A DNA stretch of 64,000 nucleotides from Streptomyces sp. V1I1 (GCF_030817355.1 NZ_JAUSZH010000001.1:5890501-5954500); one strand, 5' to 3'; counted from the first letter of the stretch, positions 1-11,468 are shown. Numbers and translations are program-made. Notes: generated from the sequence alone by a model not told the origin.

Positions 1-566
1 CCCACCCCCACCACCCGCATCCCCGCCGACCTCGCTGCCTCGATGCCCGCCTCCGAGTCCTCGAAGGCCACGCAGTCCGCCGGGGCGAAGCCCAGCTCCG
101 CCGCGCCCTTGAGGAAGCCCTCCGGGTCCGGCTTGCTCACGCCGACGCGTTCGGCGGTGACCCGGGTTCGCGGCATCGGCAGGCCGGCCGCGGTCATCCG
201 GGCCTGGGCGAGCGCCTCGTCCGCCGAGGTCACCAGGGCGTGCGGGAGCGCGGCGATCGCCGCCATGAAGGCCGGGGCGCCCGCGACGGAGACGACGCCT
301 TCGGTGTCCGCGGTCTCCTGGGCGAGCATCACGCGGTTGTCGGCGTGGTTCTGCTCCATCGGCCGGTCCGGGAGAAGCGCCGCCATGGTCGCGTACCCCT
401 GCCGGCCGTGGACGACCTTCAGTGCCTCGTCCGGGTCCAGGCCGTGCTCGGCCGCCCAGACGCGCCAGCAGCGCTCCACCACCGCGTCCGAGTTGACGAT
501 GGTGCCGTCCATGTCGAGCATGAGGGCACGGGCGGTCAGAACGGGCGGCAGGACGGTTGCCGGCAT
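1..566 (-). CDS. HAD-superfamily phosphatase (3' end outside window)
   Basis: Haloacid-dehalogenase-like hydrolase of the beta-phosphoglucomutase/sugar-phosphatase type, a cytosolic enzyme that removes phosphate from a small metabolite. About 188 residues are visible. Motif I is DMDGT (residues about 18-22), with both the nucleophilic and the acid/base Asp present. Motif II is TSAD, motif III the Lys in SKPDPE and motif IV EDSEAG, so the active site is complete and only the last 30 or so residues lie beyond base 1. The ATG at 566 follows a GGAG at good distance. The natural substrate cannot be read from the sequence. Family assignment is firm; the role is open. Confidence 0.85.
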   Translation of the reverse strand, partial: MPATVLPPVLTARALMLDMDGTIVNSDAVVERCWRVWAAEHGLDPDEALKVVHGRQGYATMAALLPDRPMEQNHADNRVMLAQETADTEGVVSVAGAPAFMAAIAALPHALVTSADEALAQARMTAAGLPMPRTRVTAERVGVSKPDPEGFLKGAAELGFAPADCVAFEDSEAGIEAARSAGMRVVGV

Positions 567-716
567 CGGCGTACTCCAAGGCGCGGGAGAAGAGAGACAA
601 GGCGGTTCCGCCCGCCGGTCAGGGAGTGCGGGCGGAACCACTTTGTTCAACCACGATACAAAAACAGACCGGTCGGCGCTACCCCGCCTCGCTTCCCGCC
701 CGAAGCGACCGGAGAC

Positions 717-1661
717 TCACGGCTCGCTCGTCTCCGCCTCCAGCGCCCGGCGCGTCTTCGGTCCGTAGACCCCCTTGGGATCACCCTTGACGTTCCGGCT
801 GTCCTGATACGACCGCACCGCGTCCTCGACCGACTGTCCGTACTGTCCGTCCATCGGGCCCACGTACAGCAGCACCTTGGCCAGCCGCTGCTGGAGCTCC
901 ACGACCTCCGGTCCGCTGTCCCCGCTGCGCAGCGTGCCCGACCCCGGCGTCTGTGGCTCCTCGGACACCGAACCCGTGGCCTGCGCCGTCGAGGGCGGTG
1001 GGGCCGACGGGTTTGCAGCTGCGGAGGAGTCGGCGGACGTACTCGCCGAGGACTGCCCCGCCGACGCCGCACCGGACGGCGAGGCCGAGGCGTCGGCCGA
1101 CGCGGACGCGGACGCGGACCCGGATGGCGATGACGTGGGTGTGTCCGGCAGTGCGCTCACGGTCGGCGCGCTCGTCCCCCTGTCCGGCAGGGCCTTTTCG
1201 CGTTCGTCGTCCCCGGAGAAGAGCCCTCCGGCGAACGCCGCGGTCCCGGCCACCGTCACCGCCGCCGCGACCACCATGAACCCCTTGTGCGACCGCCGGC
1301 GCCCGCGGTGCCGCACTGGGGTGAGGTCCACGGGGTCGAGAGCCGCCGGCTCGTCGTGCGGCGCCACATCCACCGCGTCCGGCAGCGGCAGCGACACTGG
1401 CACTGGCAATGGCAGCGGCACCGTCGCCCCGTCCGGCGCGGGACCGCTCTCGGCCACGTTCTGCAGCGTTACGTATGGCCGTACGCGCAGCGGATCGAAA
1501 TCCTCGGCCGCCGCGACCTCCGCATCCCTCCCCGCCTCCCTCTCCGTATCCCTCTCCGCCCGTACCGCGTCCGCAGCCCCCTCCGCGCAGGCGCAGCCGG
1601 GCCCGGCTCTGCCCTCGGTATCTCGCGGCGTACCGCATTCAGGACACAGTTGTCCGGTCAT
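717..1661 (-). CDS. membrane-anchored peptidoglycan-binding domain protein
   Basis: 314-residue protein. The N-terminus holds a short Cys cluster (CPECG...CAC, residues 6-25) that looks like a degenerate zinc ribbon. An acidic, proline-rich cytosolic stretch follows, then one transmembrane helix (about 128-147), a long Ser/Ala/Pro-rich extracellular linker (about 155-240) and a C-terminal PG_binding_1 domain (about 245-310, with the ELQQRL and YG.....AV..YQ features of that fold). Expected topology is cytosolic N-terminus with the C-terminal domain in the wall. The ATG at 1661 has a strong GGGAGGG ribosome site; the same frame runs further upstream antisense to the exporter gene, which I do not regard as coding. 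Known Streptomyces homologues are called peptidoglycan-binding proteins; a catalytic role is not visible. Confidence 0.85.
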   Translation of the reverse strand: MTGQLCPECGTPRDTEGRAGPGCACAEGAADAVRAERDTEREAGRDAEVAAAEDFDPLRVRPYVTLQNVAESGPAPDGATVPLPLPVPVSLPLPDAVDVAPHDEPAALDPVDLTPVRHRGRRRSHKGFMVVAAAVTVAGTAAFAGGLFSGDDEREKALPDRGTSAPTVSALPDTPTSSPSGSASASASADASASPSGAASAGQSSASTSADSSAAANPSAPPPSTAQATGSVSEEPQTPGSGTLRSGDSGPEVVELQQRLAKVLLYVGPMDGQYGQSVEDAVRSYQDSRNVKGDPKGVYGPKTRRALEAETSEP

Positions 1662-1772
1662 TGCTGATTCCCTCCCCTTGCGCTGCGAGCGATTATGCAG
1701 AGCCCCCTCGCGACTCCCAACGGCGCCCGGCAGCCCGGTGCCGCCCGGCACCGCCCGCTCGCCAGGCCGTAA

Positions 1773-3884
<2,112 letters not shown>

Positions 3885-3900
3885 ACTCCGCCCTGCCGCC

Positions 3901-4380
3901 TCACAGCTCCTTGCCGTACCAGATTTCCATGTACGGACCCGAGCAGTACGCCGGGATCTCGGCGTAGCCGTGCCGGACGTACAGCGTGCGTGCCTCGATC
4001 AGGTCGAGCCGCGTATTGAGAACCATGCGCCGCGCGCCCAGCCCGCGCGCCTCGTCCTCCAGCGTCCGCAGCAGCAGCCCGGCGCCCATCTTGCCGCGGA
4101 AGGCCAGCCGCAGATACACCCGCGTGAGCTCGGCGCGCTCGGCGTCCAGCAGCAGGATGCCGCCGCAGGCCGCCGCCTTGCCGCCGTACCGTCCGACGAC
4201 GAACTGGCCGGTGGGCGGCGTGAGTTGCTCGACGCCGTCCCCGGCGAGCCCCTCGTCGATCTCCCGGGGGGTCGCGGGCCGCTTCCAGTAGCGGCTCGCG
4301 ACCTCGTCGTAGTAGTCACGCCGCAGGGCGCTCGCGTCGGGGGAGTCGAAGGCCTCGGGGGCCAGCGTCCAGGTGGTCAT
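3901..4380 (-). CDS. GNAT-family N-acetyltransferase
   Basis: 159 residues, the normal size of a single GNAT domain. The core shows the acceptor-side strand GGILLLDAERAELTRVYL, the acetyl-CoA loop (FRGKMGAGLLLRTL, the R/Q-x-x-G-x-G/A position) and the final strand with ARTLYVRHGYAEIP. Cytosolic. The substrate (amine, amino acid or drug) is not identifiable. It is convergent with the MFS exporter, with only 16 bp between the stop codons. Confidence 0.85.
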   Translation of the reverse strand: MTTWTLAPEAFDSPDASALRRDYYDEVASRYWKRPATPREIDEGLAGDGVEQLTPPTGQFVVGRYGGKAAACGGILLLDAERAELTRVYLRLAFRGKMGAGLLLRTLEDEARGLGARRMVLNTRLDLIEARTLYVRHGYAEIPAYCSGPYMEIWYGKEL

Positions 4381-4438
4381 ACCGGTCTCTGTACCGGACG
4401 GACAGCCCCCGCGGCCAACGATTTCCGCCGCTCAACCC

Positions 4439-4471
4439 GTGCCACGTGCCACGTGCCACGTGCCACGTGCC
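4439..4471. repeat. tandem 7-bp repeat with CACGTG palindromes
   Basis: Four to five head-to-tail copies of GCCACGT in the roughly 370-bp gap between the GNAT gene and the YVTN gene. Each junction creates a CACGTG palindrome. The rest of the gap (4381-4683) shows no convincing gene. Confidence 0.8.
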
Positions 4472-4683
4472 GGCGGGCTGCGTGCTCGGTGTGGATGGCG
4501 GAGCTGGTCTGCATCGTGGCGAGCAGCGCCGACGACGACGAGTAGCAGGCGCAGCAGAGGAGCCCCCTCCCGCGCGTCAAGCGGCTCCCGGACCAGTCGT
4601 GGTTGCGGGACCCGCATACAGGGTCGCTCACTCTACGAAGTGCCGTCCAGGGCCCTGCCGCCAGGGCGGTTGCGGTGTCGAAG

Positions 4684-4749
4684 CGCCCGATGGCGTACGG
4701 ACCAGGTCGTCATGCGACTCTCTATACCTGATCCGTACGCCATCGGGCG
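4684..4749 (-). terminator. long inverted repeat after the YVTN gene
   Basis: Perfect 18-bp arms (4684-4701 and 4732-4749, CGCCCGATGGCGTACGGA and its complement) separated by 30 bases, starting 5 bp after the stop of the minus-strand YVTN gene. No U-tract. A factor-independent-like or Rho-assisted terminator is the simplest reading. Confidence 0.6.
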
Positions 4750-4754
4750 AGGTC

Positions 4755-6212
4755 TCAGCCCTGCAAGCCCGCCGAGGCCATGGCGGCCTGCACCTGGTCA
4801 CGGACGCTGCTCTGGTCGAGCAGTCCTGACCCGGGGTCGGGCTTGCCGTTGTCGCCCTTCTTGCAGACGGTGGCGGTGGAGGGCTCGTTGGTGTCGTCGC
4901 CGGAGAAGGTGGCGGTGTAGCAGGTCTCCTTGTCCTGCTTGCCTGGGACCTTACAAGTGGCCTTGCCCCTGCTGTCGGTCGTGTCGGTGCACAGCGAGGT
5001 GGAGTTGGTGGTGAAGTCGATGGTCTTGCCTTCCAGAGGCTGGCCCTCGGCGGTCAGCTTGGCCTTCAGCGTGAGGCCGTCGTTGCCCCGGGTGTCCTTC
5101 CCCTTCTTCTTCTCCGCCTTGAGTGTCAGCTTGGTCGGGGTCCGCTCAGTAGTGATGGTCCCGATCGCCACACCATCGGGGCGGTCACCGACGGGGATGG
5201 GGTCCCCGATGACGGTATTGGTGGCGGTGTCGATCACCGACACGTCCTCCGTGGCGGTGCTGGCGACGTAGACGCGGGAGCCGTCCGGGGAGACCGCCAC
5301 ACCAAGGGGGCCGGTGCCGACGGTGACGGTGGCGGTGACGGTGTTGGTGGCCGTATCGATCACCGACACGCTGTTCGCGCCGCTGTTGGTGACGTAGACG
5401 CGGGAGCCGTCCGGGGAGACCGCCACGCCTCGGGGGACGGGGCCGACGGGGATGGGGTCCCCGATGACGGTGTTGGTGGCGGTGTCGATCACTGACACGC
5501 TGTTCGCGCCGCCGATGGTGACGTAGACGAGGGAGCCGTCTGGGGAGACCGCCAAGGCTCGGGGGACGAGGCCGACGATGACGTTGGCAATGACGGTGTT
5601 GGTGGCGGTGTCGATCACCGACACGCTGTCCGCGCCGAGGTTGGCGACGTACACACGGGAGCCGTCCGGGGAGACCGCCACCCCATCGGGGCCGGCGCCG
5701 ACGGGGATGGGGTCCCCGATGACGGTGTTGGTGGCGGTGTCGATCACTGACACGCTGTTCGCGCCGCCGATGGTGACGTAGACGAGGGAGCCGTCCGGGG
5801 AGACCGCCACGCCTCGGGGGACGGGGCCGACGGTGACGGTGGCGGTGACGGTGTTGGTGGCGGTGTCGATCACCGACACGCTGTCCGCGCCGGTGTTGGT
5901 CACGTATACGCGGGAGCCGTCCGGGGTGACCGCCACCCCATCGGGGCCGGTGCCGACGGGGACGGTGGCGGTGACGGTGTTGGTGGCGGTGTCGATCACC
6001 GACACGTCGTTCGAGCCGGAGTTGGCGACGTAGACGACGGTTCTGGTCTGCGCGGCGGCGGGCGTGGCCAGGGTGATCGGGACGGCCAGGCCGGCCAGGA
6101 CCGCCACTCCCGCCACCCAGGCCCGCACCATGACCCACCACGAACCCCCGCCCCCACGACTTCGCCCCGGGCTTCCCCGTTCCGGCGCCCCCCATACTGC
6201 GATACCCGACAT
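4755..6212 (-). CDS. secreted seven-bladed YVTN beta-propeller protein
   Basis: 485 residues. A long signal peptide (basic N-region, hydrophobic [16 protein letters not shown], cleavage near AAAQT at about 55) is followed by seven near-identical blades of about 41-43 residues. Each has RVYVTN...[13 protein letters not shown]...[13 protein letters not shown], the YVTN signature. The propeller (about 57-355) leads to a C-terminal Ig-like domain with two Cys pairs (about 365-455) and a short Gly/Pro tail. Surface-layer or adhesion function is usual for YVTN proteins, but no partner is encoded nearby. The ATG at 6212 has AGGAGG five bases upstream, which decides the start. The blades are so alike at DNA level that slippage or recombination between them is likely. 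Confidence 0.9.
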   Translation of the reverse strand: MSGIAVWGAPERGSPGRSRGGGGSWWVMVRAWVAGVAVLAGLAVPITLATPAAAQTRTVVYVANSGSNDVSVIDTATNTVTATVPVGTGPDGVAVTPDGSRVYVTNTGADSVSVIDTATNTVTATVTVGPVPRGVAVSPDGSLVYVTIGGANSVSVIDTATNTVIGDPIPVGAGPDGVAVSPDGSRVYVANLGADSVSVIDTATNTVIANVIVGLVPRALAVSPDGSLVYVTIGGANSVSVIDTATNTVIGDPIPVGPVPRGVAVSPDGSRVYVTNSGANSVSVIDTATNTVTATVTVGTGPLGVAVSPDGSRVYVASTATEDVSVIDTATNTVIGDPIPVGDRPDGVAIGTITTERTPTKLTLKAEKKKGKDTRGNDGLTLKAKLTAEGQPLEGKTIDFTTNSTSLCTDTTDSRGKATCKVPGKQDKETCYTATFSGDDTNEPSTATVCKKGDNGKPDPGSGLLDQSSVRDQVQAAMASAGLQG

Positions 6213-6491
6213 GAAGACCTCCTGCAGTGCACGACACCGAAGTGTTTTCCCGTGCTCCGAACGAAGGCGGCGATCGATGCCCTGTCATGGACGTCCGGGA
6301 TCGCCGCGGCGCTGATGATCGCCGCAGCCGACGCTAAGCGCCGTGATCAGCTCGCGTCTGCTCGAACCCCGTGAATGAGGGCCGTACGGAGGAGTCAAGT
6401 ACCCCATGCGGTCACCGTCGTCGCCCGCCCGCGGGCGGACAGCGACGCGCCCCCGGCGCCGCTGGCCGGAGGCGCGTGATGACCGCGAATG

Positions 6492-6827
6492 TCAGCCCTG
6501 CTTCGGTGCGGCCTGCTGCACGACCTCGAACGACCACAGTGTGGAGTCGCTGGCGGCGGGCTTCGGCCGCTCGCCACCCTCGCCGCCTCCGCCCCCACCC
6601 CCGTGCGAGGCGCGCATCGAGCCTTCCATCCAGGCCTGGAAGGACGCCTCGTCGGCCCAGCGCGTGTAGACGAGGTACTGGTCGGTCCCTTCGAGCGGGC
6701 GCAGCAGCTCGAACCACTCGAAGCCGTCGGAGTTCTCCACCGAGCCCGCACGGGACGCGAAGCGCTTCTCCAGCACCTCGCGCTGCTCCTCGGGAACGGT
6801 CAGGACGTTGATCTTCACGATGCTCAT
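6492..6827 (-). CDS. antibiotic biosynthesis monooxygenase (ABM) domain protein
   Basis: 111 residues with a dimeric alpha/beta-barrel ABM fold: an INVLTVPEEQREVLEKRFASRAG first half and FEWFELLRP...YLVYTRWADEASFQAWM second half. A glycine-rich stretch of seven Gly near residue 80 is unusual for the family and lies in a loop. Such proteins include quinone-forming monooxygenases and IsdG-like haem degraders; this one is closer to the house-keeping 'monooxygenase' group of Streptomyces. It precedes the O-methyltransferase stop by 41 bp on the same strand, so it may be the second gene of that unit. Confidence 0.8.
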   Translation of the reverse strand: MSIVKINVLTVPEEQREVLEKRFASRAGSVENSDGFEWFELLRPLEGTDQYLVYTRWADEASFQAWMEGSMRASHGGGGGGGEGGERPKPAASDSTLWSFEVVQQAAPKQG

Positions 6828-6868
6828 GAGCCCATCCTGCCGTACGGCAGACGCCCGCCGACGGCCCC

Positions 6869-7552
6869 TCAGGCCACCACACGCCCCAGCAGGAACCCGT
6901 CGTACCCCTTCGCGCCCACGGTCTGGACCGCCGTCGCGTCCAGCCGTGGCTCCTGTGCCAGCAGCTCGTACATCCGCCGTGTGCCGACGATCGCCGGGTC
7001 CGTGCTGTCCGCGTCCACCACCGCGCCGCCCCGGATCGCGTTGTCGACGATGATCACGCTGCCGGGCCGGCTGAGCTTCAGCGCCCACTCCACGTACTGC
7101 GGATTGTTCTGCTTGTCCGCGTCGATGAAGACCAGGTCGAACGGGCCCGCGCCCGGCTCCGTCGCCAGCTTCGGCAGCGTCTCCAGCGCCGGGCCCGTCC
7201 TGACCTCGGCGATCTTGTCGAGGCCCGCGTGGGCGATGTTCGCGCGGGCCACCTCCGCGTGGGCCGGGTTGTATTCCAGGGAGATCAGCCTGCCGTTCTC
7301 CGGCAGCGCTCTGGCCAGCCAGATCGTGCTGTAGCCGCCCAGCGTGCCGATTTCGAGGATCGTGTGCGCGCCCTGCATCTGTGCCAGCAGATACAGCAAC
7401 TTGCCCTGGTTCGGCGCGACCTGGATGGGTGGGAGACCGGCCGCTTCGCTCGCCGCGAGGGCCGCGGTGAGGGCTTCGTCGGCGGGCGCGAGGTGGTGGG
7501 TGACGTAGTTGTCGACGGCGTTCCACTGGTCCTGGGGCTGCTCCTTGGTCAT
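6869..7552 (-). CDS. class I SAM-dependent O-methyltransferase (family 3)
   Basis: 227 residues. This is the catechol/caffeoyl-CoA O-methyltransferase fold: SAM motif ILEIGTLGGYSTIWLA (about 65-80), LISLEYNP acidic residue for the ribose, and the metal-binding FIDADK and DNAIRGG segments that hold a divalent ion next to a catechol-type oxygen. The length is typical. The start is the ATG at 7552; a TTG three codons earlier is less likely. The substrate is unknown, probably a small catechol-like metabolite. It is transcribed toward the ABM monooxygenase gene. Confidence 0.88.
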   Translation of the reverse strand: MTKEQPQDQWNAVDNYVTHHLAPADEALTAALAASEAAGLPPIQVAPNQGKLLYLLAQMQGAHTILEIGTLGGYSTIWLARALPENGRLISLEYNPAHAEVARANIAHAGLDKIAEVRTGPALETLPKLATEPGAGPFDLVFIDADKQNNPQYVEWALKLSRPGSVIIVDNAIRGGAVVDADSTDPAIVGTRRMYELLAQEPRLDATAVQTVGAKGYDGFLLGRVVA

Positions 7553-7768
7553 ACGCCCCAACCTATTTCAGTCGACCGGCGGCGGCACGGGAATCAGCGG
7601 CGGTGGCAGGACTGGCCTGCGCCGTCGGCGCTGCGGAACTCGCAGTTCCGGTGCCGTCCCGGAAGATGTCCCGAGAGATATTCAGCCAAAACGGGGTGAC
7701 AGTCAGGCGAAGAGGGGGTTGCCTGAGTCTCCTTCATGGAGCAATGCGAGGCTCTATGAACCAGAAAC

Positions 7769-7801
7769 GCGGAACGTAGCGGAACGTAAACGCGGAACGT
7801 A
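7769..7801. repeat. three tandem GCGGAACGTA repeats
   Basis: Copies at about 7769-7779, 7779-7788 and 7791-7801, immediately before the ribosome-binding region of the GT87-PAP2 gene. GGAAC resembles the -35 element of ECF (SigE-type) promoters, so the array may be a multiplied promoter element; this is inference only. Confidence 0.5.
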
Positions 7802-7819
7802 GGGGAGGCGCGGCGCGAC

Positions 7820-9835
7820 GTGGCGAACGCGGAGCACAGCGTGCGCGGGAGTGCGACGACGGACACGAGGATGGGCGCGGCCAGGGCCGCCCTCTGGCTC
7901 GTAGCCGCCGTACTTGCGATACGCCAGACGGCGGCGGTGCTCCGGCAGCCGCCCGGTGAGCGGCTGGCCGACCTGGAGACCTGGATCGGCCAGCACGGCG
8001 TCCTGCATGTGAAGGGCTCGCTGTACGACGCCGACAAGTTCGCCGGCACGCCCTTCGCCGGACTCGTGCTCAAACCACTGGCCCGCTCCGCCGAGCAGAG
8101 CCTCGGCGTCGCCTGGACCTTCGGCACTCTCCTGCTCGTCGTCGGCATAGGCCTGGTCGTCGCCCGCGCCCTGCCCGGCCCGGTCTCGCGCCGCAGCGGC
8201 CTGCTCGCCGCGCCCATCGCCATCAGCCTGCTGATGCTGTCGCTGCCCGTACGCAACAGCTTCTACCTCGGCCAGACCAGCATCATCCCGGTCCTGCTCG
8301 TCCTCCTCGGCTGCTTCGCCGCGCGGGGGGAGAGATCCTCGGGCGTACTGATCGGCCTCGGCGCGGCCCTTCAGCCGACCGTCCTCCTCTTCGCGCCACT
8401 GCTCTGGTTCACCGGCCGCAGAAGCGCCGCCGTCAGCTCAGCAGGCACCTTCGCCGCCCTCTCCGCGCTCGCCTGGGCCGCGCTGCCCAGCGACTCCTGG
8501 ACCTACTGGGTGCACCATGTCGCGGGCGCGGGCCTCGGCGCCCGCCCGGACAGCCTCGCCAACCAGTCCCTGCACGGCGCGCTGCTCCGCTTCGGCCTCG
8601 AGGGCCCGCTCGAGATAGCCCTGTACGTCGCCCTCGCCGCGGTCGTCTGCTGGTTCGGCCTGCGCCGCGCCGTCCGGTACGCCCAGGACGGCCAGCTTCT
8701 CCTCGCCGTCGCCCTCACCGGCTGCGCCGCCGTCGCCGTCTCGCCCACCGCCTGGCAGCACCAGCTCCTGTGGGTGCTCCTCGCCGTCGTCGGCCGCGTC
8801 GGAAAGCGCGCCTCCGACCGCATGCTCTGGCCGGTCCTGATCATCCTGGCGATGACCCTGCCCGGGAAGATGCTGCTGCCCAACATGGCGGTGCTCTACC
8901 CCGTACGCGACAACGTCCTGCTGATCGCCGCCCTCGCCGCGGCCTGCGCCGTGCCCTTCCTGCCGCGCACCTCGCCGTACTTCCGCAGGCCCGTCCCCAC
9001 CGAGTACGCAACGCCCGCCCCGGCCCGCTGGGCTCAGGTACCGCTGCTGCCCTTCTGGCGGCGCGTCCTCAGCCGCCCCAACCTGCTCCTCGAACTCCTG
9101 GTGATCCGGGTCGGCTACTCCGTCTACTCGCACATACGCGCCGCCGCGACCGGCGGCGTCGCCGCAGCCGAGGAGCACGGCCGTCAGATCATCTCCGTCG
9201 AGCGAGCCCTCGGCCTCGACATCGAGCACTGGGTCAACCACGCGGTGGTGAACGCGAAGTGGGCCGAAGCCTTCTTCGACTTCTACTACACGTCCTTCCA
9301 CTTCGTGGTCCCGCTCGCCATCCTCGGCGTCCTGTACGTCCGCCGCCCCGCCGACTACCGCTGGGCACGCTCCTCGCTCGCCTTCGCGACGGTCCTCGCG
9401 CTCCTCGGCTTCTGGCTCTACCCGCTGGCCCCGCCGCGCCTGATGCCCGGCATGGGCTTCATCGACACGGTCCACGGCCCGCAGGACCTCGCCAACCCGG
9501 ACTACGGCGCGATGACCGCCGTCACCAACCAGTACGCGGCCATGCCCTCGCTGCACTTCGGCTGGTCCCTCTGGTGCGGCCTGGTCGTCTTCATCCTCGC
9601 GCCCAAGCTGTGGATGAAGCTCCTCGGCCTGCTCCACCCGCTCTTCACCGTCTGCGCGATCGTCGCCACCGCGAACCACTGGGTACTCGACGCGGCGGGC
9701 GGAGCAGCGGTGGTGGGTGCGGGCTTCGGCCTCACGTACGTACTGGCCGGTCGGCGCGATCTCCTGGTGCCACAGGGCGCGGTGCCGCCCGCACGGGCGC
9801 GTGTCGAAACCCCGGTCCCGGCCGCGCCGAAGTAG
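7820..9835 (+). CDS. bifunctional glycosyltransferase-87 / PAP2-like membrane enzyme
   Basis: 671 residues, integral membrane. Residues about 20-390 have the GT87 (polyprenyl-phosphate mannosyltransferase-like) layout of about ten helices with a D-L-E-T-W loop near 53-58. Residues about 410-640 form a second multi-helix unit of the PAP2/inositol-phosphoceramide-synthase type: the acid-phosphatase motifs appear as PSLHFGW and ANHWVLDAAGG, with His as nucleophile and base. This two-domain arrangement is common in Streptomyces and likely moves sugars from lipid carriers, with the second half cleaving or transferring a lipid phosphate. The GTG at 7820 with GGGGAGG upstream is taken as start. Confidence 0.85.
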   Translation: MANAEHSVRGSATTDTRMGAARAALWLVAAVLAIRQTAAVLRQPPGERLADLETWIGQHGVLHVKGSLYDADKFAGTPFAGLVLKPLARSAEQSLGVAWTFGTLLLVVGIGLVVARALPGPVSRRSGLLAAPIAISLLMLSLPVRNSFYLGQTSIIPVLLVLLGCFAARGERSSGVLIGLGAALQPTVLLFAPLLWFTGRRSAAVSSAGTFAALSALAWAALPSDSWTYWVHHVAGAGLGARPDSLANQSLHGALLRFGLEGPLEIALYVALAAVVCWFGLRRAVRYAQDGQLLLAVALTGCAAVAVSPTAWQHQLLWVLLAVVGRVGKRASDRMLWPVLIILAMTLPGKMLLPNMAVLYPVRDNVLLIAALAAACAVPFLPRTSPYFRRPVPTEYATPAPARWAQVPLLPFWRRVLSRPNLLLELLVIRVGYSVYSHIRAAATGGVAAAEEHGRQIISVERALGLDIEHWVNHAVVNAKWAEAFFDFYYTSFHFVVPLAILGVLYVRRPADYRWARSSLAFATVLALLGFWLYPLAPPRLMPGMGFIDTVHGPQDLANPDYGAMTAVTNQYAAMPSLHFGWSLWCGLVVFILAPKLWMKLLGLLHPLFTVCAIVATANHWVLDAAGGAAVVGAGFGLTYVLAGRRDLLVPQGAVPPARARVETPVPAAPK

Positions 9836-9937
9836 CACGCGCGGCCCAGGGAGTACGGGTTGTGCCCGCACCCCCTGGGGTGGATCGTCGCGTTCAAGCC
9901 AGCATCCGCCCGCGGCGCCGGTTCCGCCACTTGGGCG

Positions 9938-10324
9938 CTACTGTCCCACCTCGAACCACACCGTCTTGCCTGGTCCGCGTCTTGTTTCCACGCCCCACTT
10001 GTCCACGACGGCATCCAGCAGAGCAAGCCCTCTGCCCGACTCCTCGTCGCCGCCCGCGTCGCGGGCCAGCGGCAGCTCCAGCGCGCGGTCGGAGACCTCG
10101 ACCCGTAGGCCTTCCGGATGCCGCAGGATCAGCAACCCACAGTGCCGGTCGGGCACATGGCGTACGACATTGGCGAGCAGCTCGGTCACGGTTAGCTCGG
10201 CGGCGTCGGTCAGTTCGGGCATGCCCCACACGCCGAGGTAGCTGCGGACGATCCGCCGGACGTGCCGCGCGGAGTGCTCGCCGACGGTGAAGCGCATGCC
10301 GTACTGGGAAAGTTCTTCGTTCAC
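9938..10324 (-). CDS. HATPase_c ATP-binding regulator (anti-sigma-factor-like)
   Basis: 128 residues, a stand-alone GHKL ATPase domain of the RsbW/SpoIIAB type. The N-box is ELTVTELLANVVRH, the G1 box is VSD, and SGRGLALLDAVVDKWG is the G2 region. Streptomyces encodes dozens of these next to XRE/DUF5753 and DUF397 genes, as here (divergent, 92 bp apart). They are thought to phosphorylate or sequester an antagonist protein; the partner is not identifiable. The ATG at 10324 is used. Confidence 0.85.
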   Translation of the reverse strand: MNEELSQYGMRFTVGEHSARHVRRIVRSYLGVWGMPELTDAAELTVTELLANVVRHVPDRHCGLLILRHPEGLRVEVSDRALELPLARDAGGDEESGRGLALLDAVVDKWGVETRRGPGKTVWFEVGQ

Positions 10325-10415
10325 GGTACGAGCGTGAGCTGTGTTGACTCCTCTCGGCTACGGGCCGGATACAACGTGCCCTGCCGTTGGCGGAGTTGAA
10401 CGAGGGGATGCCGCC

Positions 10416-11248
10416 ATGACCCATATCAACGTCCTCGACCCGAGCGCGTCGCCGCTGGACTACTACGGTTACGAGCTGCGGCGATACCGCGAGGCGGCGG
10501 AGCTTACGCAGAAGCAGCTGGGCGCGATCATCAACTACACGGGGTCGTTGGTCGGCCAGATCGAGACGGCGCGGAAGTTGCCGACGGCGGAGTTCAGCGA
10601 GCGGTGGACGTTGCGCTGGGTGCGGGCGGGTTATTGACGCGCCTGCTGGGGCTGGTACTGCGGAGCCAACTCCCGGCGTGGTTCCAGCAGGTGGCGGAGC
10701 TTGAGGCGCGGGCCAGTGAGATCTATGTCTTCCAACCGCAGCTGGTGCACGGGCTGCTGCAGACCGAGGGGTACGCGCGGGATGTGCTCGGCGTCGTGGA
10801 CCAGAGTGATCTGGACAACCGAACAGCCGCCCGGATGGCGCGGCAGCGCATCTTGGAGAAGGAAAAGCCGCCGGTGCTCTGGGTGGTTCTCGGCGAGACG
10901 GTGCTGCGTCAGGAGATTGGAGGCACGGAGGTCATGCGGAACCAACTGGCCCACTTGTTGAGCTTCGAGTCCAACTCCCGGGTGCACATTCAGGTACTGC
11001 CGTTCAAGGTCGGGGCGCACGCTGGATTGCCGGGTTCCTTCGACCTCTTCCGATTCGCAAGCGACCCGGCCATCGTCTATAGCGAGGGCTATGAGGCCGG
11101 GCATCCAAGCGCTAACCCGGATGAGTTCGGGGCCCGTTCGCGCCGTTACGATCACCTCCAGGCCGCCGCCCTGTCCATCCAGGATTCGGCGGAGCTGATC
11201 CGGCGCACGATGGAGGAACGCTATGGGGAGCAGCACGAGGTGGCGTAA
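10416..11248 (+). pseudogene. XRE-family regulator with DUF5753, frameshifted
   Basis: The two halves of a single Streptomyces regulator lie in different frames. Codons from 10416 encode an N-terminal XRE helix-turn-helix (YGYELRRYREAAELTQKQLG, residues about 13-65). Near 10605 the frame is lost and stops at 10637, while the frame starting at about 10604 continues as DVALGAGGLLTRLLG and the full DUF5753 ligand/partner domain to 11248. Family proteins read ER-C-D-x-A-L at this point, so loss of a single base in a TGCGAC-like codon pair explains the break. It could be a real mutation or a sequencing error. The product would normally bind DNA and act with DUF397 and HATPase partners. Confidence 0.8.
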
Positions 11249-11468
11249 GTCCAGCTACAGCACCGACACCGGCGGGTCCTGCGTGGAGTGCGCCCCGCTC
11301 GGCGGTGCGGCGTGGCGCAAGTCGACCTACAGCAGTGACCAGGGCGGCGACTGCGTCGAGATCGCCGAGACCCTCCACACCGTCGCCGTACGCGACTCGA
11401 AGAATCCTTCCGGCCCCGCCCTCACCCTCGCCCCCGCCGTCTTCGCGACATTCGTCGACGCGCTCTAG
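11223..11468 (+). CDS. DUF397 protein (two tandem DUF397 units)
   Basis: 81 residues holding two copies of the DUF397 signature: WRKSSYSTDTGGSCVECA (about 7-24) and WRKSTYSSDQGGDCVEIA (about 31-48), the second followed by VAVRDSKNPSGPAL. It overlaps the end of the XRE/DUF5753 reading frame by 26 bp, the usual translational coupling of these pairs. DUF397 proteins are small cytosolic partners of XRE/DUF5753 regulators (BldB/WhiJ-like systems) that affect development. Whether it still functions with the upstream regulator broken is unclear. Confidence 0.88.
   Translation: MGSSTRWRKSSYSTDTGGSCVECAPLGGAAWRKSTYSSDQGGDCVEIAETLHTVAVRDSKNPSGPALTLAPAVFATFVDAL

Noticed and set aside
4377..4631. 84-residue minus-strand frame with a Cys-Cys stretch, possible leader peptide
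   Set aside because: No ribosome site, no downstream sulfur or amino-acid operon, and part is made of the 7-bp tandem repeat.
5170..6030. Regular repeats suggesting a CRISPR array
   Set aside because: Period is about 126-129 bp and the units encode YVTN blades in one frame; no spacers or cas genes.
6492..7552. Monooxygenase plus O-methyltransferase as part of a natural-product cluster
   Set aside because: No core biosynthetic gene nearby; neighbours are unrelated conserved genes.
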